From Casuarina equisetifolia (lineage: Eukaryota > Streptophyta > Magnoliopsida > Fagales > Casuarinaceae), in assembly GCA_028551475.1 (NCBI GenBank), contig CM052357.1, positions 14,431,931-14,495,930 of the forward strand: a stretch of 64,000 nucleotides of DNA, written 5' to 3'. Positions within the stretch are counted from its first letter, which is position 1; each line of letters begins with the position of its first letter. Below the pieces are notes generated by a model. The model made no database searches. It was not told where the DNA came from and saw only the letters and a program-made list of their open reading frames with translations. The position numbers were made by a program, and so were the translations under genes. Shown piece by piece: positions 36,201 through 48,079 of the stretch.

Positions 36201-39200
36201 AGAGGCAAACATAAGTTTTACATTTGATTGAAATGAAAGCATGAAGCAAGAGAACAAGAAACTAGTGTCAAGAAGCCAATAAATAATGCCTTGATAACTT
36301 TTTCCATCTACCATGCCCCCAGTCTCAGAAAACACAGGGCAGATCAACCCAAGCTTGTCTAAGTTGTTGGAGCAGTGATCTAATAAGACACTTGAGAGCC
36401 ACCTGAGCCGAGCACCTTACCAAGTCAGAATATGGTTATTATGGGTGGTTTAACAAAACATGTGCCAATTACAAAAACTACTTTTTTGTTAGGTATACTT
36501 TCCCTTTGTGGTATTCCACCCCTTGCCTGTTTTTGGTCCAAAGATGAAATTCTTAATGATAGTTGGTTGTATTCGCCTATTTTTGCAATAATAGCTTTTT
36601 TTACAGCAGGCTTAACTGCATTTTACATGTTTCGGATCTATTTACTTACTTTTGAGGGATATTTAAATGTTCATTTTCAAAATTATAGCGGCAAAACAAA
36701 TAATTCGTTTTATTCAATATCTCTATGGGGTAAACATATAGAAGGGAAAAGGGGAATTAAAAACGGATTTCGTTTATTATCTTTATTAACAATGAATAAT
36801 AATCAAAGGATTTCTTTTTTTTCAAAGTCAAAGAAGACGTATCTAATCGATAGTAATGTAAGAAGGATGAGACGATCCTTTATTACTATTAGGAATTTTG
36901 GCATTAAAAACGCTTTGTCGTATCCTCACGAATCGAGTACTACTATGCTATTTCCTATGTTTGTATTAGGCATATTTTAAGCCTATTCAGAAGCCCACAA
37001 GGCCAACTCAAGCTGAAGTTTGCAAGGTAGAATCTTAGAGCAGATAAAACCCCAAATGGCTATGTACATTTATCAAGTGTTTCACTGCCTACGGAACTTT
37101 ATGATCCCTTCCCCAAAATATAAAGATATGGACGCCTAGGCACATACATACAATCAAGGAAATCTAGACACAAACATACAATAGAGGACATCTACCTATC
37201 TAAGCTTACGGCAACAAATAAGTTCATATGTAAAATTTGAAAGTAACAAAAGCAGAAACATAGCTTAGCAAGTTAGGCCAAATGAAAATGAACGCAAGAC
37301 AAAGAAGCGGCTTCATCTAGATTAACAAATTTTGAGGTTTTATAGTCCAACTTCGGTTCAGTTCATTATCCCACAACATCTAGTTTGAAACTTTTAACAT
37401 CTTTATCATTCAAAAGAGTCTATGAATGAAATCCAAAAATTATAGTGCGACTATTCATTTGGAAGTGAATAGTCAATTCCATAAGACTTAATTTACTCCC
37501 TCTATCGCTCACGCACAGACATACAGAGAAGGAACCACTGCAGGACAAAGAAACCATAGACATGATTACCATGCAAATGACTTGGGAGTGCCCTAGGGAC
37601 CTAGAAATGTTCCCAGTGCCACCTGGAAAAGCCAAAATTAGGTAAAACTTACACTTGGGCCTGCATTTGAGGCAGCCCACTTCTCATACACTGTTGCACC
37701 CTCTGAGTCAGGATCCTTTACCTGAAATCAGAGACAGTATTATTCTCAGTCACATTCTTCAAATAAAAAATGTTAAGGCCAAGTTATATCCAAATATGTA
37801 ATCCATTGAATAATTTTCTTCTTCTTCTTCTTCTTCTTCTTCTTCTTTCCCCCTTTTCCTTCTTGTACACTTCACCTTTTCTGTGACCTCAAGAATGAGA
37901 TTGTCCAGCTGAGGAGTTGCACCAACAAAGAAACCTGCCCCTTGAACTGCACAGTCTACATTAAGGTAGGCTACAGCTTTTGAGTCCAGATTCACAAGGT
38001 TTTGTTCAACCCACTCAGTGGATCCTATCTGAAAAGAACAAGCGAAAACATCAAGTAAATTTTAGGAAGTCCACTACACAAATATTCAATAAGACAAACA
38101 TGGTTTTATTTGATGACTTCCAAAACTATCCAGTGCAGGAGAATTGACAGTCTCTTCAATGCATTGAACAGAACTACTCTTGTCAAATAAAGATATTAAC
38201 TACCAAATCAGGATTCCTCAAGGCTCTAGTAATGAAGAGACTGCATATACTGATAAACAAGAGTTAGTTCTATCCTTACACGTTTGGATTTTAATATGAT
38301 CTTAATTTGCCAGCCTGTCAGTAACAGAAATCTATTTCACAGAATTGGTAGGAGTGGTTGTGGTATGCCACAAACTATAATAGCAAATACTATATATCAT
38401 ATGCTACTAAAGTAGTAGGAGTCCCATGCATTAGGAATTCATGCCTCGGCAATGTATTACATGCATAAGCAACAAAATATTATCAGCCAACCATTCGTGA
38501 TACATCATACAGAGTTAAATGATATCATGTCTCCAACACCATTATGTTCATCTCTTTTGAAAACCGAAACCCAAGTATGAACTCCATGATGAAAACTCTT
38601 TTTTCTCCTCAACCCCAACCCTGGGGCAGACGTTCAGGACCAATAATAAAGAAATATTACTGACCATCCCAAACTCTTCTGCATCCCAACTGCAGAAAAA
38701 TATTGTCCTTCGAGGCTGCCACCCCATGCGCATTAAAAGAGCATATCGCCGAGCAATGTCAAGCAGCGCTGCAGTACCACTATTAGGGTCAACAGCGCCA
38801 TATGTCCATGCATCTCTATGATTGCCAAGCAGCACATAGCGGTCAGGTTCTTCCAAACCCCTTATGACAGCAAAAACATTTTGAATACTAACTACCCTTT
38901 CCTCGCCCTACAAGATGTGACAGAAAAAGGAATCAAATTAAAAAAAATAATTAGTTGGGAAGTGAAAATAAAAGAATCGGCAAAGCAATGGGCAAAAAGA
39001 TCAAATACACAAAGCTATGCTCATAAGCACAAAGCCAAAGAGAGTCCCTGTCTGAAAGGAACTGATATTATTTCAAAACAAGTCATTTGAAAGGTTTTTG
39101 GCTTTGTTGCTTCTTAGTAGCAGGACATTGACATAGAAAGAATCAAGACCACGGATCCATCAATGAGTATGAGCACAATATTGAATTAACAAATCAAAAC

Positions 39201-41023
39201 CAAATGGGGGAGGTTTATGCCAATCTAGACCTTGCTTTTGGAAATCCTTTTCTCAATAAGAAATTATTTGATTGAGAACAAAGAATTTTCTTCTTGGAAA
39301 CATAATAAAGGCACTTGATGCTTTATGTTAATAACTACAAGAAATACAAGGAAAAGGACAGTCTATGCAACAACATTGCACGGGACATACTGCATTTGAC
39401 ACAAGAAATCACTTGATTATAGTTTCCTTTGATGCCCAATTTGTATGTATAGTAAAAACATTCAATTAGGGATGTACTAACATGTCACAATCTTTGGTTG
39501 TTATCCAGGACCACGGTGTCCTCAAAACCTGTCACGCCATGCAGCCATGCTACAGGCGAAGGCATGCAGGCAAAATCCATGCATGGTTGTGTGTACCAAA
39601 GCAACTCCGGAAATATTGCGTTCTGCTGATGTAGCCTTAAATGGCATCCCCCAACCCAGTACCCAAAAGTCTTAAAAGAACTCATGTATGACTGTCCTTT
39701 TTTATTTTGTTGGGCGAGTCCAAAATTGTCCGGGATTGGCAATCATAAGCAAACTGAAAAGAACACTTCCAAAGTTCCCAACTGAAACCCTCTCAGCCAC
39801 CTACAAACCCATTTGACAGAAATCTCAGCTCTCTAAATAAAAGCATCAAACATGTCCAGAAAAATTGCGATTAACTGTCAAAAAGTACCAAAGAAAACCA
39901 CGTGACAATTTATTCGAACCCACCAACCCCACATCCAAAACCTGACCATACTTGCTCCAACTGCTACTGTCTTCTAACAGAGAGCGAGCCCCAAAGTCAA
40001 AGCTCACCTCTATTCCAGCACACAACACTTTCCAATTACAATATTTGACTTCAACCCAACACACCAAGCAAGCACGTATATACATAAACCACCAACCTGG
40101 TAAGTGAAGTTCAAAATCGTCGGGCCCGGACCAACATGGCCGACCGCGCTTCCCCACTGGGCCGGAGCCGCAACGCCCCCGAGCGAGCCCAGGATGGCTT
40201 CGGCAGCCTCGGCCGACAAAGGCATGGACGGAATTCCGGGGAATCTGCCCAGAACCTCCCTGTCATGCGGGTCCAAGCATTCCCCACCTTCGACCCCAGC
40301 CCAGCCGGGGCTCAGCGGGTCTCCTACGCCCTTCATCACCGTCCCTCTCTCGAAGCCCGTCCTAAAACTGTTCCCCTCGGTGTATAACAGCACTGCCAAG
40401 GCCCCGTAAGTCTCCGCCTTTCGGACCACAACCCCTCTCGGCAAGTGGCCCCTTCTCGCTATCACCACACACCCGCTTACGTTCACACCCAACTCCCCCA
40501 GCACACGATAGTCGTCGTCCATGCCGTGGTTCACGAAGACCGCCTTAGCGTGCGCTGACCCGGACGGCGAGTACGCGTGATATGGTTGCACTACGTTGGT
40601 GGACTCGGTGGATTCGGCCAAGGGGATGTCAGCAACCGTACCGTTGCTAAGATGTGCAGAGAGAGAGGAGTGCAGGGGATACGAGAGAAGAGCTGTGTAC
40701 TGAGCCGTATGGGTCTCGAGTCCCAGGTCCTTGAAAAGGGTGAGCACGTATTTGGCGGTGTTAAGGGAGGGTTTTGTTCCGGCGAGATGGGGATGTAGAG
40801 TGAGGGCGCGGAGGTAGGACGCGACAGTATGGTTGGTGGCGAAGGAGAGGAATTTCTGACGGTAGCGGAGAGCGGTAAGAGGACTGGACGCCGAGGGCGT
40901 GGGGTGGGGATAATGCAGGGTGTAGAAGCCCAGAATGCAGAGGACAAGAAGGGCAAGGAAGGTAAATATGGGCGGTGGTTTCGACGGGAAGGTGAAGGTG
41001 GCCTTGAAGAAGTCCTCGGCCAT
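33221..41023 (-). CDS. AMP1: Glutamate carboxypeptidase AMP1-type
   Basis: Ten exons: 40097-41023, 38665-38907, 37876-38028, 37653-37721, 36084-36171, 35503-35586, 35307-35395, 34123-34236, 33846-33980, 33221-33403. They give 694 aa (Arabidopsis AMP1 is about 705). A single N-terminal membrane anchor (about residues 19-36) is followed by the PA domain and an M28 peptidase domain. Zinc ligands are visible in the order H339 (GNHRDAW), D349 (VDPNSG), E387 next to catalytic E386 (WDAEEFG), D415 (LNVD) and H499 (VYHTAFD), then a dimerisation domain ending [14 protein letters not shown]. The HLAGTKPS and [10 protein letters not shown] motifs are typical of AMP1. In Arabidopsis it is an ER protein limiting meristem size, and its loss raises cytokinin and affects miRNA-mediated translational repression. 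Introns carry an ndhF insertion, a TTC repeat and a duplicated repeat module. The very close paralogue LAMP1 is the main alternative. Confidence 0.95.
34581..34863. repeat. Duplicated repeat module in AMP1 intron 7
   Basis: Two imperfect direct copies of about 80 bp (34581-34660 and 34783-34863) share AGTAAGCA, then GTTGT-TCTCCAAAAGA, AGAGAGGGAAGCCTG and ACACTTATAAG-like cores. They are separated by about 120 bp containing TGTGGGACTCACATTAACA. The arrangement could be the remnant of a small non-autonomous element with terminal direct repeats. No target duplication was confirmed. Confidence 0.6.
36424..36980 (+). pseudogene. ndhF: Plastid-derived ndhF fragment (NUPT) in AMP1 intron 4
   Basis: The plus frame of 36432-36980 (182 codons, open) encodes the C-terminal half of NADH dehydrogenase-like subunit 5: [55 protein letters not shown], and the variable hydrophilic tail. 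It lacks the normal N-terminal half and the final membrane segment, so it is a piece of chloroplast DNA inserted in the nucleus. It lies inside AMP1 intron 4 (36172-37652), antisense to that gene. The frame has no internal stop, which suggests a fairly recent transfer. It has no bacterial-type promoter context here and is not expected to be functional. Confidence 0.93.
37816..37845. repeat. (TTC)10 microsatellite in AMP1 intron 3
   Basis: Ten consecutive TTC units on the plus strand (GAA on the transcribed strand) lie within intron 3, about 30 bases from the donor of exon 3. Confidence 0.95.
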
Positions 41024-43334
41024 CAGGAGAGGGCGAAGTGGGCTTAGGGATTAGTTTTGGAAAGGGAGATAAAAAGGGGGAGTCGCAGGTGGGAGCAGAA
41101 TTGGGAGGTGCAAATGACTGCAGCTCCTGCAGGGGGCTGAGCAGGCGGGAGAAGGTATTCTTCTTGTTTTATTTGCTGTTTTGAGCGAGCAACCTGGGGT
41201 GTCATAGGAGCAATGAAGCATGCCTTGTGTTTGTTACTTGCCAATTGGAAGCATGCGAAAAAAGACGTGAATTCCTTTTCAAGTGGATGGACCGGACCGC
41301 AAACTTTGCCATCAAAATATGCTGATTGCAACCCCTTTGAGGTTGGCGTTGATCCACCTGCCTTGCAAATATAAAAACAGCAATTGCAACTCGGGCAAGT
41401 CTACAAAATGATATATATATTTATAAATTTATATATGTCAACGTATGATTTACAGCACACCAATTCGTAGACAGCGACACCTTACCTTATCGGGCTTAAT
41501 CAAACAGGGCATCCAATGAATGGGTTGACCCATTGATAAATCTTCTGTGTCCCAAACTCCATTGGAACGCCTAGTTGTTAAAATAAACGTACCACCTTCA
41601 TACGTGACGACTGTATAAATTTTCTCCTTTGTTTTTTTGCCCCTACTGTTTCACGGGTTCTCGTTGTAAGAGCAGGGTCATACAAAAGAGAATCCAAAAC
41701 GAGACGGGATTTGGTCAAAAGAAGCTTACATTAATTCTCGGAACACTATCCTGCCGGCAGCGTATTGTGGAAGAGGGATTTGCTCCATAATGGTGACTTG
41801 AGGGATAGCCTGACACAAACATTGCGATTGCGAGTGCAATGATGAACAATCTCTCCCTGCGGCCTTTTTCATGCCAGATTTGGATTTAAGAATGCCATTT
41901 TCCTTCTTTGGTCACTCAAGTTGATAGCGACACTCAGATATTCTTGTATCTTTGAGGAAAGATCTTCTTTCAAAATTTCAATCAGCTGACCAATAACGTA
42001 CTGGCTTTGATGCTTTTGAACCCAATGAGAGGTATTTTCGAGGATTATTTCAAAGGAAAAATATTCGTACTAGAGAAACAATATTCCTTTACAACTCAAA
42101 ACTTGATTCTCCTTTAACGCCACAACAAATTTGATCCCAAATGCTTAAAGCTTGAGATTAGCCTTGAAGTGTAATTCTTTCTTACAAAAAAGATCGCTCC
42201 TTACTTGGTGGTAGACAGAATAGCTCAAAGATAGGAATCTAAACATACTAAGCAGAGGGCATTCATGCCTTTAGCAGCCAGTGATGCTCCTGCCCACATG
42301 ACACTATCCTTGTTTTCAGGGACCATCTTCAACGTGCACTGTGAATAAAAAATCTTGTGGCCATGAATCCGCACACAAGGACAAAGCCTTTGCCTTTTTC
42401 TGCATCTTTATTCCACCTGTCTTTTAGGGAAAAAACATGAGAATCGTTGCCTCCTTTTTCCTTTCCCTTTCACTCTGTACTCCAAGCCACAAACACCCAA
42501 AAGCAGAGTGAGATCAGTGGAGGCACCAGTGCAAAGGTAAGTGGAGAGGGCACTAGGTTTTAAGCATCCATGTCTCTCAGTTGGACAATGATGCACTGCC
42601 TTCAGATATTGGGAAATCATTTTCAACGTCCAATCTCAATGCTCCGCGTGAGTCCCTCTGATTATTCTGTGATAAGCTAAATTGATTTCCCATATGTGGC
42701 ATCTTGCTGATGGACCGTCTTAAGCTAAGCTTCTCGTGCCACACCAGCGAGTGCCCAGGTTGGCAGCTGGCCCTTTTTAACTTTATTGAAACGGCACTGG
42801 AACATTTATCACTCGAAAAGGAAAACACATGAAAAGACATACTGATTAAGTGTAACGCCAACTAGCTCCCATGAAGACAGCTAAAGATTGGGGATGGAAT
42901 TGTTTCATTCGATGTTTTCGGTCAGCTCCGCATCCACCTTGGTCATTGTTCTAGATTCGACATTGGATACGTATGAAGGTGTGTGAATTTAATATAAACT
43001 TTAAAATAATAATAATAATAATGTTTTATTTTATATTATCAAAAATATATTTGAGAATCTTCCTTAAAATAAAAAACATGTTCCCTTTCTCATATTAGTT
43101 CTTTTTAGTGTACGTCGTAGAACTCATTTTAAGAAGGAAACGAGAGTAAGGAAGAAAGAGTAAGAACGATGACGAAGAATTAAAAAGAAGAAAAAAGAAG
43201 AAGGAGTAGTTCATTGATGAGAAATGCTGAAACCTTGTTGGAAAAGTTTATGCATCTCTATTATTTATTAAACTTCCGCCGTTCTGTTCCATAAACAAGG
43301 CTCCAATGGAGTATGATTTGGGTCAGAATACCCT
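41024..43334. other. Intergenic region between ANT1- and AMP1-type genes
   Basis: Both neighbours are on the minus strand, so this interval holds the ANT1 3' UTR (right) and the AMP1 promoter and leader (left). Short frames at 41044-41331 and 42408-42861 have no domain match. (AAT)n-like repeats occur at about 43007-43022. No additional gene is seen. Confidence 0.55.
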
Positions 43335-46039
43335 TCATATTCCAACTACACTGTTGTAAGTCCCATAACAGGCAAAAACCAGTCCGCATGACAATATGAG
43401 AAAATCCAAGCCCCTCTCCCACAAACTCAGAGAAGCTCCAAATAAGATCAGGTGAAATGAGGCCGGCAAAACATACGAGATCAATGCACAAACAGTACTC
43501 CCCACAAGCGACGCAAATCTACCAAATCCCGGGACGCATGAAGCCACTACCCCCAACCCCACCACCAAAACTGCACGACTCATATACATTGCCAACTTCC
43601 TTATTCTGCTTGAAGAGTATCTGCTCTGCTGCAGCTTCTGAAACCAATTTCCCTTTTCCAAAATCTCCTGAATCGGATGTAGCATGATCGGGAATGTGAA
43701 GATCAAACCCAAGCATAGTCCTATCTGTTGGCACACATCACACAGAGCACACATGTTATCTTGGTACAGCTGGAACAGGAGACAATAACTGAACTTTACT
43801 CCTGCAGAATACCCCAACAGAAGTTCACTACTACCATAATCTTCCATATAACTTTATTTTTATCTTTGACTATATACCGGTAATGTGATGTTTGGAAGCA
43901 TGAGCCAAATTAAAGCAGTGGTGAAATTGGCGGTCATGTGCTCTTCATTTGGTTACTTGTCTCAGATAATTTAATACAGTGGGTACACAAAATATTAACA
44001 AATTTGTATGATTCAAATCAAAGCTTTTGATGAGCACAAGGACAGAAACAAATTTTTTTTATTCAATACAGTCAGCCAGGATTATAATAATAAGTGTTCT
44101 TATCTTCTACGGCATAAACACGTGCATGAATTCGATGAGTTCTATATGATTATATCAACATCATAGACTTCTGCAAGTAGCAGTGATAAGCAAACAACAA
44201 GATACAGCTTGGCAAAGCATTCATATAATTATTCCACAGAGCAATAGGTGAAAGACGCCGGAGTTAAGCTTAAAATACAAGGCATGGGGAGGGCAATGTC
44301 AGAAGATTTATACAAATCCGTAGCAAATATACGCACAAGAAACACCGAGGATTCTATGTACTTTAAGATAAACAAGTCCTTATTTACATAGACAACAACA
44401 ATTTATCATTATTTGAAGAATTATATATGCATATAAGCCATACAGAATTTCTTCTCTGTGGTGGTTCTCTTTCTTTAATTATTGTGATGACTCATTAACG
44501 GATAAAGGTACACAAGGTGTTTTCTAAATCTTATATTTACAGGTAGGATCAGTGAAATCTTAATTAAAAAGAAGTATTACTGTACACTGTACACTGTACA
44601 CTTAACTTTAATTTCGACTAACAGGTAACTGAAAGGCAGAGTCAATATCTATTATGAAAAGAGCGTGGATGTTACATTACCTGAACTGCTATGCTCCACC
44701 AGTTATGCGGTAGATTAAGAGTGACAATGTCTTTAGTCTGATTACCATATGCCATGTATCCCAGAAATCCAAACAAACAATACACAAGGCTTATCCCTGT
44801 GAAAGCCTTCCCCAGCAGCTTTGGGAACTTGGATTTGTCCTTCATGGACGCTTCCAATGCCAACGTCATCCCAAAGCCCTCAAAGCAGAAAACCGCCATC
44901 CCTCCTGCAAATGGCAGTCCTCCTATGGAGGTGATTGCCGTCCTTTCTGTAAACGAGAATTCACTTCCCACCATGTGCTCTACATCCTCTTTCACCACAA
45001 TTGCCACGGCTAACATGTTACAAATATTGGCAAAGATGCTAAAAGGTGCTAGAGCCGATAGGCTGCCTACCCATGACAAGCCAATTTCGATTGGTACTAA
45101 CAGAAATATATAAGAGGCGATGCCGAGACTCTGGCCTCTGAATATTGATGAAAGATTTTGTGCGATGAATACTAGATATGCCACTGAACCTCCACACTGG
45201 GAAATCAAGATAAGAAATTCTGATAGAAAACCTCCTGTCCTTCCCATGCATTTATGACCCAGGTCACCGTAGGTTTTCAATTCCGTGGACTCGTCTTCTG
45301 ATGCCAACTTTTCCCTGCATTGAATCTGTACACCAGAAAAGTGAATACAACTTTTAGATTACGAAAGGTTTCGAGAAGTGCAGAGTACAATAAGTCCGAC
45401 AATCACCAAAGTATTATTGATTCCGACAGTCAAGAGTGATGTGCATATTCCAAAATATTGATTTGAGGCTCAACTTTTTTGTGATAGACTTGCATCGCAA
45501 AAGCTTCGTTAAACTTCTGTGAAATTCTTTGTGCTCAATAAACACCAAAAAGAGTTTTTAACTTCTCAGAAGATAGTTTCTTGGGGCCAGAAAGAATTCT
45601 TTTCAGGTATTCATCAATGTAGATGATACAATTCGATGCAAATTCGTCGTTTTAGATCATCCACCCACTGATCCAGGCAAATAAAAATACTTTCCAAAGG
45701 ACAAAGTGGTGGAGGTACCAAAGGAGCATAAATCTCAATTTCATTATATCTCAATGCCCAAATCAGCAGATGGGGACTGATAGAACATAAAGAAACAAAC
45801 AGAAAGTCGATAGATGAACTAACAAGGAGGAGCATGCAGTAGTAGCTGGAAACCGCAGCAATGAGAACGCCAAGCAACCCGGCAGCCCAACCGGCAACAC
45901 TGAAAGCGAAAGGAAGTCCCAAGACGCCGGTCCCAACGACGGAAACTAATATGTTTCCCAGAGTTTGAGCCGCGGAAGATGTTCCTGTAGAAGAAGATTC
46001 GATCAAAGAGGCTGCAACCCCTTTTCCTTGTTGCTCCAT
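43335..46039 (-). CDS. ANT1: Aromatic and neutral amino acid transporter, ANT1-type
   Basis: Three exons: 45824-46039, 44681-45325, 43335-43724, giving 416 aa (Arabidopsis ANT1 is about 430). It belongs to the amino acid/auxin permease (AAAP) family of proton-coupled transporters with about 11 membrane helices. Signatures include TLGNILVSVVGTGVLGLPFA, SYYCMLLL, KTYGDLGHKCMG, QCGGSVAYLVFI, IGGLPFAGGMAVFCFEGFGM, GYMAYGNQTKDIVTLNLP, IGLCLGLIFTFPIMLHP and the C-terminal ACYGTYNSVVGI. These match Arabidopsis ANT1 better than the AVT3 relatives. The protein moves aromatic and neutral amino acids across a membrane. Both introns have canonical GT-AG borders; intron 2 is about 0.96 kb. The start codon is the first in-frame ATG after stops and gives the expected short cytosolic N-terminus. 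Confidence 0.93.
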
Positions 46040-46796
46040 GGTTGAAAGCCAAACTCGTGAGCTTTTACACGGTAAACTTAAACCTCTAGACGATGTAGGT
46101 AAGCGAAGATAAAGACCCTTGACCCTTGAAAGAAGTAAAATCTAAACCATCCAAATCAAGATGATAATGGATCCTGGGATCTGATTTTGTAGGCTGTGGA
46201 TACACCGTCGTAAGGGGTTGTTTCGAGTATAAATGATGTCATACCACGGGCTGCCACCTTGTCAGTGTCACGGATGTCATGAAGTTTCTCGTCTCTCTGT
46301 TCTCGTCTGCTAGATGACAACTAGAAAATGCAATGACAGGCGAAAGACGAGCGTAACGGAGTCTCGGGAGGGTTCTCTCTTCTTCTCCTTTCCTTTTCTT
46401 TTCCTTTCATTTCCTTCCTTGAGCGGTGCAAATATTGTAGGTTACATTCTCAAGTTAAAGACGGTATCCTTGAATTCAAAATGAATACCCAAGAAAATTC
46501 TTCTATTTCTTCGTTTAATCTTTTTGTTCGGGTTGTTTTGTTCTACTGGAGAAGGTTGAGAGATTTTGATTTTCATAATGGTCGGTTAGGTTGTTTTCAA
46601 TAGATACGTTTTTGGTTTTTGTTTTTTTTTTCTTTTGTTTTTTAAATTTTTATGTCATTTTATTTGTTTGCCTCGATTGTACTGGTAAAGGTTGAGTGTG
46701 ATGACATGGCTTGCTGACGTGGCAACTCTTGCCTTTTCTAATTTCCTTCTCCTACCCATTCGGCTGCAATCATGTGCAGAGATTGAGATTGGTTCT
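46040..46796. other. Promoter side of the ANT1-type gene, no gene seen
   Basis: The first few hundred bases should include the ANT1 5' leader and promoter. The rest is T-rich DNA with pyrimidine repeats (TTTCCTTTTC, about 46386-46420). No coding frame was recognised. Confidence 0.5.
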
Positions 46797-47046
46797 TGTT
46801 GGAGATACAATCGTATATTTCCTTAATTCTTTCCTTTTATAGCTTGATATACTTACCATGCAGCGTGGTCTTATTAGGGAAATTCTTGTATGGTAGGAAA
46901 TATGGTTTTATATTATTGCTTGTATTATTCTTATACATAGACCATCCTTCTCTTATAAAAGGATAAACATTGTACATTCTCTTTCAAGAAAGTAATACAG
47001 ATAATTTTCAAACCTTCATGTATTTCTTCAACCCTACTTTGTGACA
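46797..47046 (+). repeat. Ty1/copia LTR
   Basis: A 250-bp sequence begins TGTTGGAGATACAA and ends GTGACA. It has the standard copia LTR content: a TATA-like CTTATAAAAGG (46954-46964), the ACATTGTACATTCTC stretch and an AATACAG region before the end. The primer-binding site follows directly. No second LTR was found downstream, so the element was truncated. Confidence 0.75.
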
Positions 47047-47060
47047 TGTATCAAGAGCCA
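47047..47060 (+). other. Primer-binding site of the copia relic
   Basis: TGTATCAAGAGCCA directly follows the LTR. It matches the initiator tRNA-Met complement TGGTATCAGAGC with one base lost and one gained. This fixes the strand of the element as plus. Confidence 0.7.
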
Positions 47061-47299
47061 ACTTTTTTTCTTGAATTTTTTTACTTTTTTTTTTTTGGTA
47101 CGGCACTAAACCCTAGCTTTGACCTCGATGCCCCCATCATCGAGGAAATCTCGGCCAACAATTCCCCTTTGGCCTCCCTGGTTCTCTCTATTGCTCCTGG
47201 TATTCCTTTTGGGTCAGCCACCCTCCCCACCAGCCTATTTTTTTGGTCCTTTACCAGAACTCAAGGTTCCTTATTCTGGTTCAGCCCTCCCTAGATCTA

Positions 47300-47776
47300 T
47301 TGGCCTCCCATTCGTCTCTTGGGCTCCACTATAAAGGCCCAAGCGTCCTTGGTCGTCTTGGGCTCCTCCCGCTCTGCGAACTTTACAGCCGTTTTGATCA
47401 AGTCTGGCATTTCTAGGTTGAGTAAAGCCTCTACGACCTCAAGCAAGGGAACCTCACTATGGTCGTCGTCTACAATTGGTTCATCGCCCTGTACCACGAA
47501 CTCGACCAAACCGACCCACCGATTGTGGGACCAGATGCCATTCATCGCCAACTTCAACAACTAGAGGAGGAACACCGGATCACTCGTTTCCTTGTGATCT
47601 TAAATGAGTACTACAGCTCCTTCCATTTGAAGATTCTCAGCATGGAGCCACCACTGTCCCTTCGCCGTTTATTTTTTCTTGTTGTCCAAGAGGAAAATCA
47701 ATGTATCGCCTCTGCGGAATATCTCCACGTCAGCGAAAAGGTCATCCTTTGCGCTCATGCGATAATCGCTTAAAAA
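47300..47776 (+). pseudogene. Degenerate copia gag (UBN2-type)
   Basis: The plus frame shows LYDLKQGNLTMVVVYNWFIA followed by LYHELDQ, then HRITRFLVILNEYYSSFHLK, ILSMEPPLSLRRLFFLVVQEE. This is the copia Gag pattern (ELKQG-xx-SV-xx-YY-xx-LKALWDEL ... FLMGLND-xY-xx-VR-xQIL-x-MDPLP-xx-KVF-x-LVxQEE). Upstream codons contain stops, and the frame ends at 47771-47773. It belongs with the LTR at 46797-47046. Confidence 0.75.
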
Positions 47777-48079
47777 CCATTGTGGCGTGCGGGGGTGCTG
47801 GCTTCGTTGTCGCCCATCGGTGGTAACGAGGGTGGCAAGAGTTAGGCAGCACACACAACCTTTCTAGGGTTTCCTAACAATGCAGTGCATTTTGGATCCA
47901 ATGGCCCTCCTTCACTATGGGGGCGCCTCCATTCGACGATTGTTTTTTAATCACGCCTAACACCGGAGTGTCTCAAATCAACGGCTTCAGTCATGCGAAC
48001 GATGCACCCACACATAGGGGATCCAGCAGATCGCGATCTAGCAGATCCAATAGCTTTAACTCTACCAGGGGTTGATCTA
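47777..48079 (+). other. Retroelement-to-satellite transition
   Basis: About 300 bp without a confident match. It probably continues the copia gag region (a serine/arginine-rich stretch is readable near 48015-48060). It ends where the first satellite monomer begins, and no target duplication or inverted end marks the junction. Confidence 0.4.

Noticed and set aside
36432..36980. Functional ndhF gene
   Set aside because: Only part of the gene is present, it lies in a nuclear intron and lacks start and end regions.
40104..40956. Overlapping frames on both strands within AMP1 exon 1
   Set aside because: They are GC-rich shadows of the AMP1 coding frame, which alone shows family conservation.
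42408..42861. Two minus-strand frames between AMP1 and ANT1
   Set aside because: No domain, no splice or start context and unremarkable composition.
47297..47560. Minus-strand frame of 87 codons near the copia relic
   Set aside because: It is antisense to the recognisable copia gag frame.
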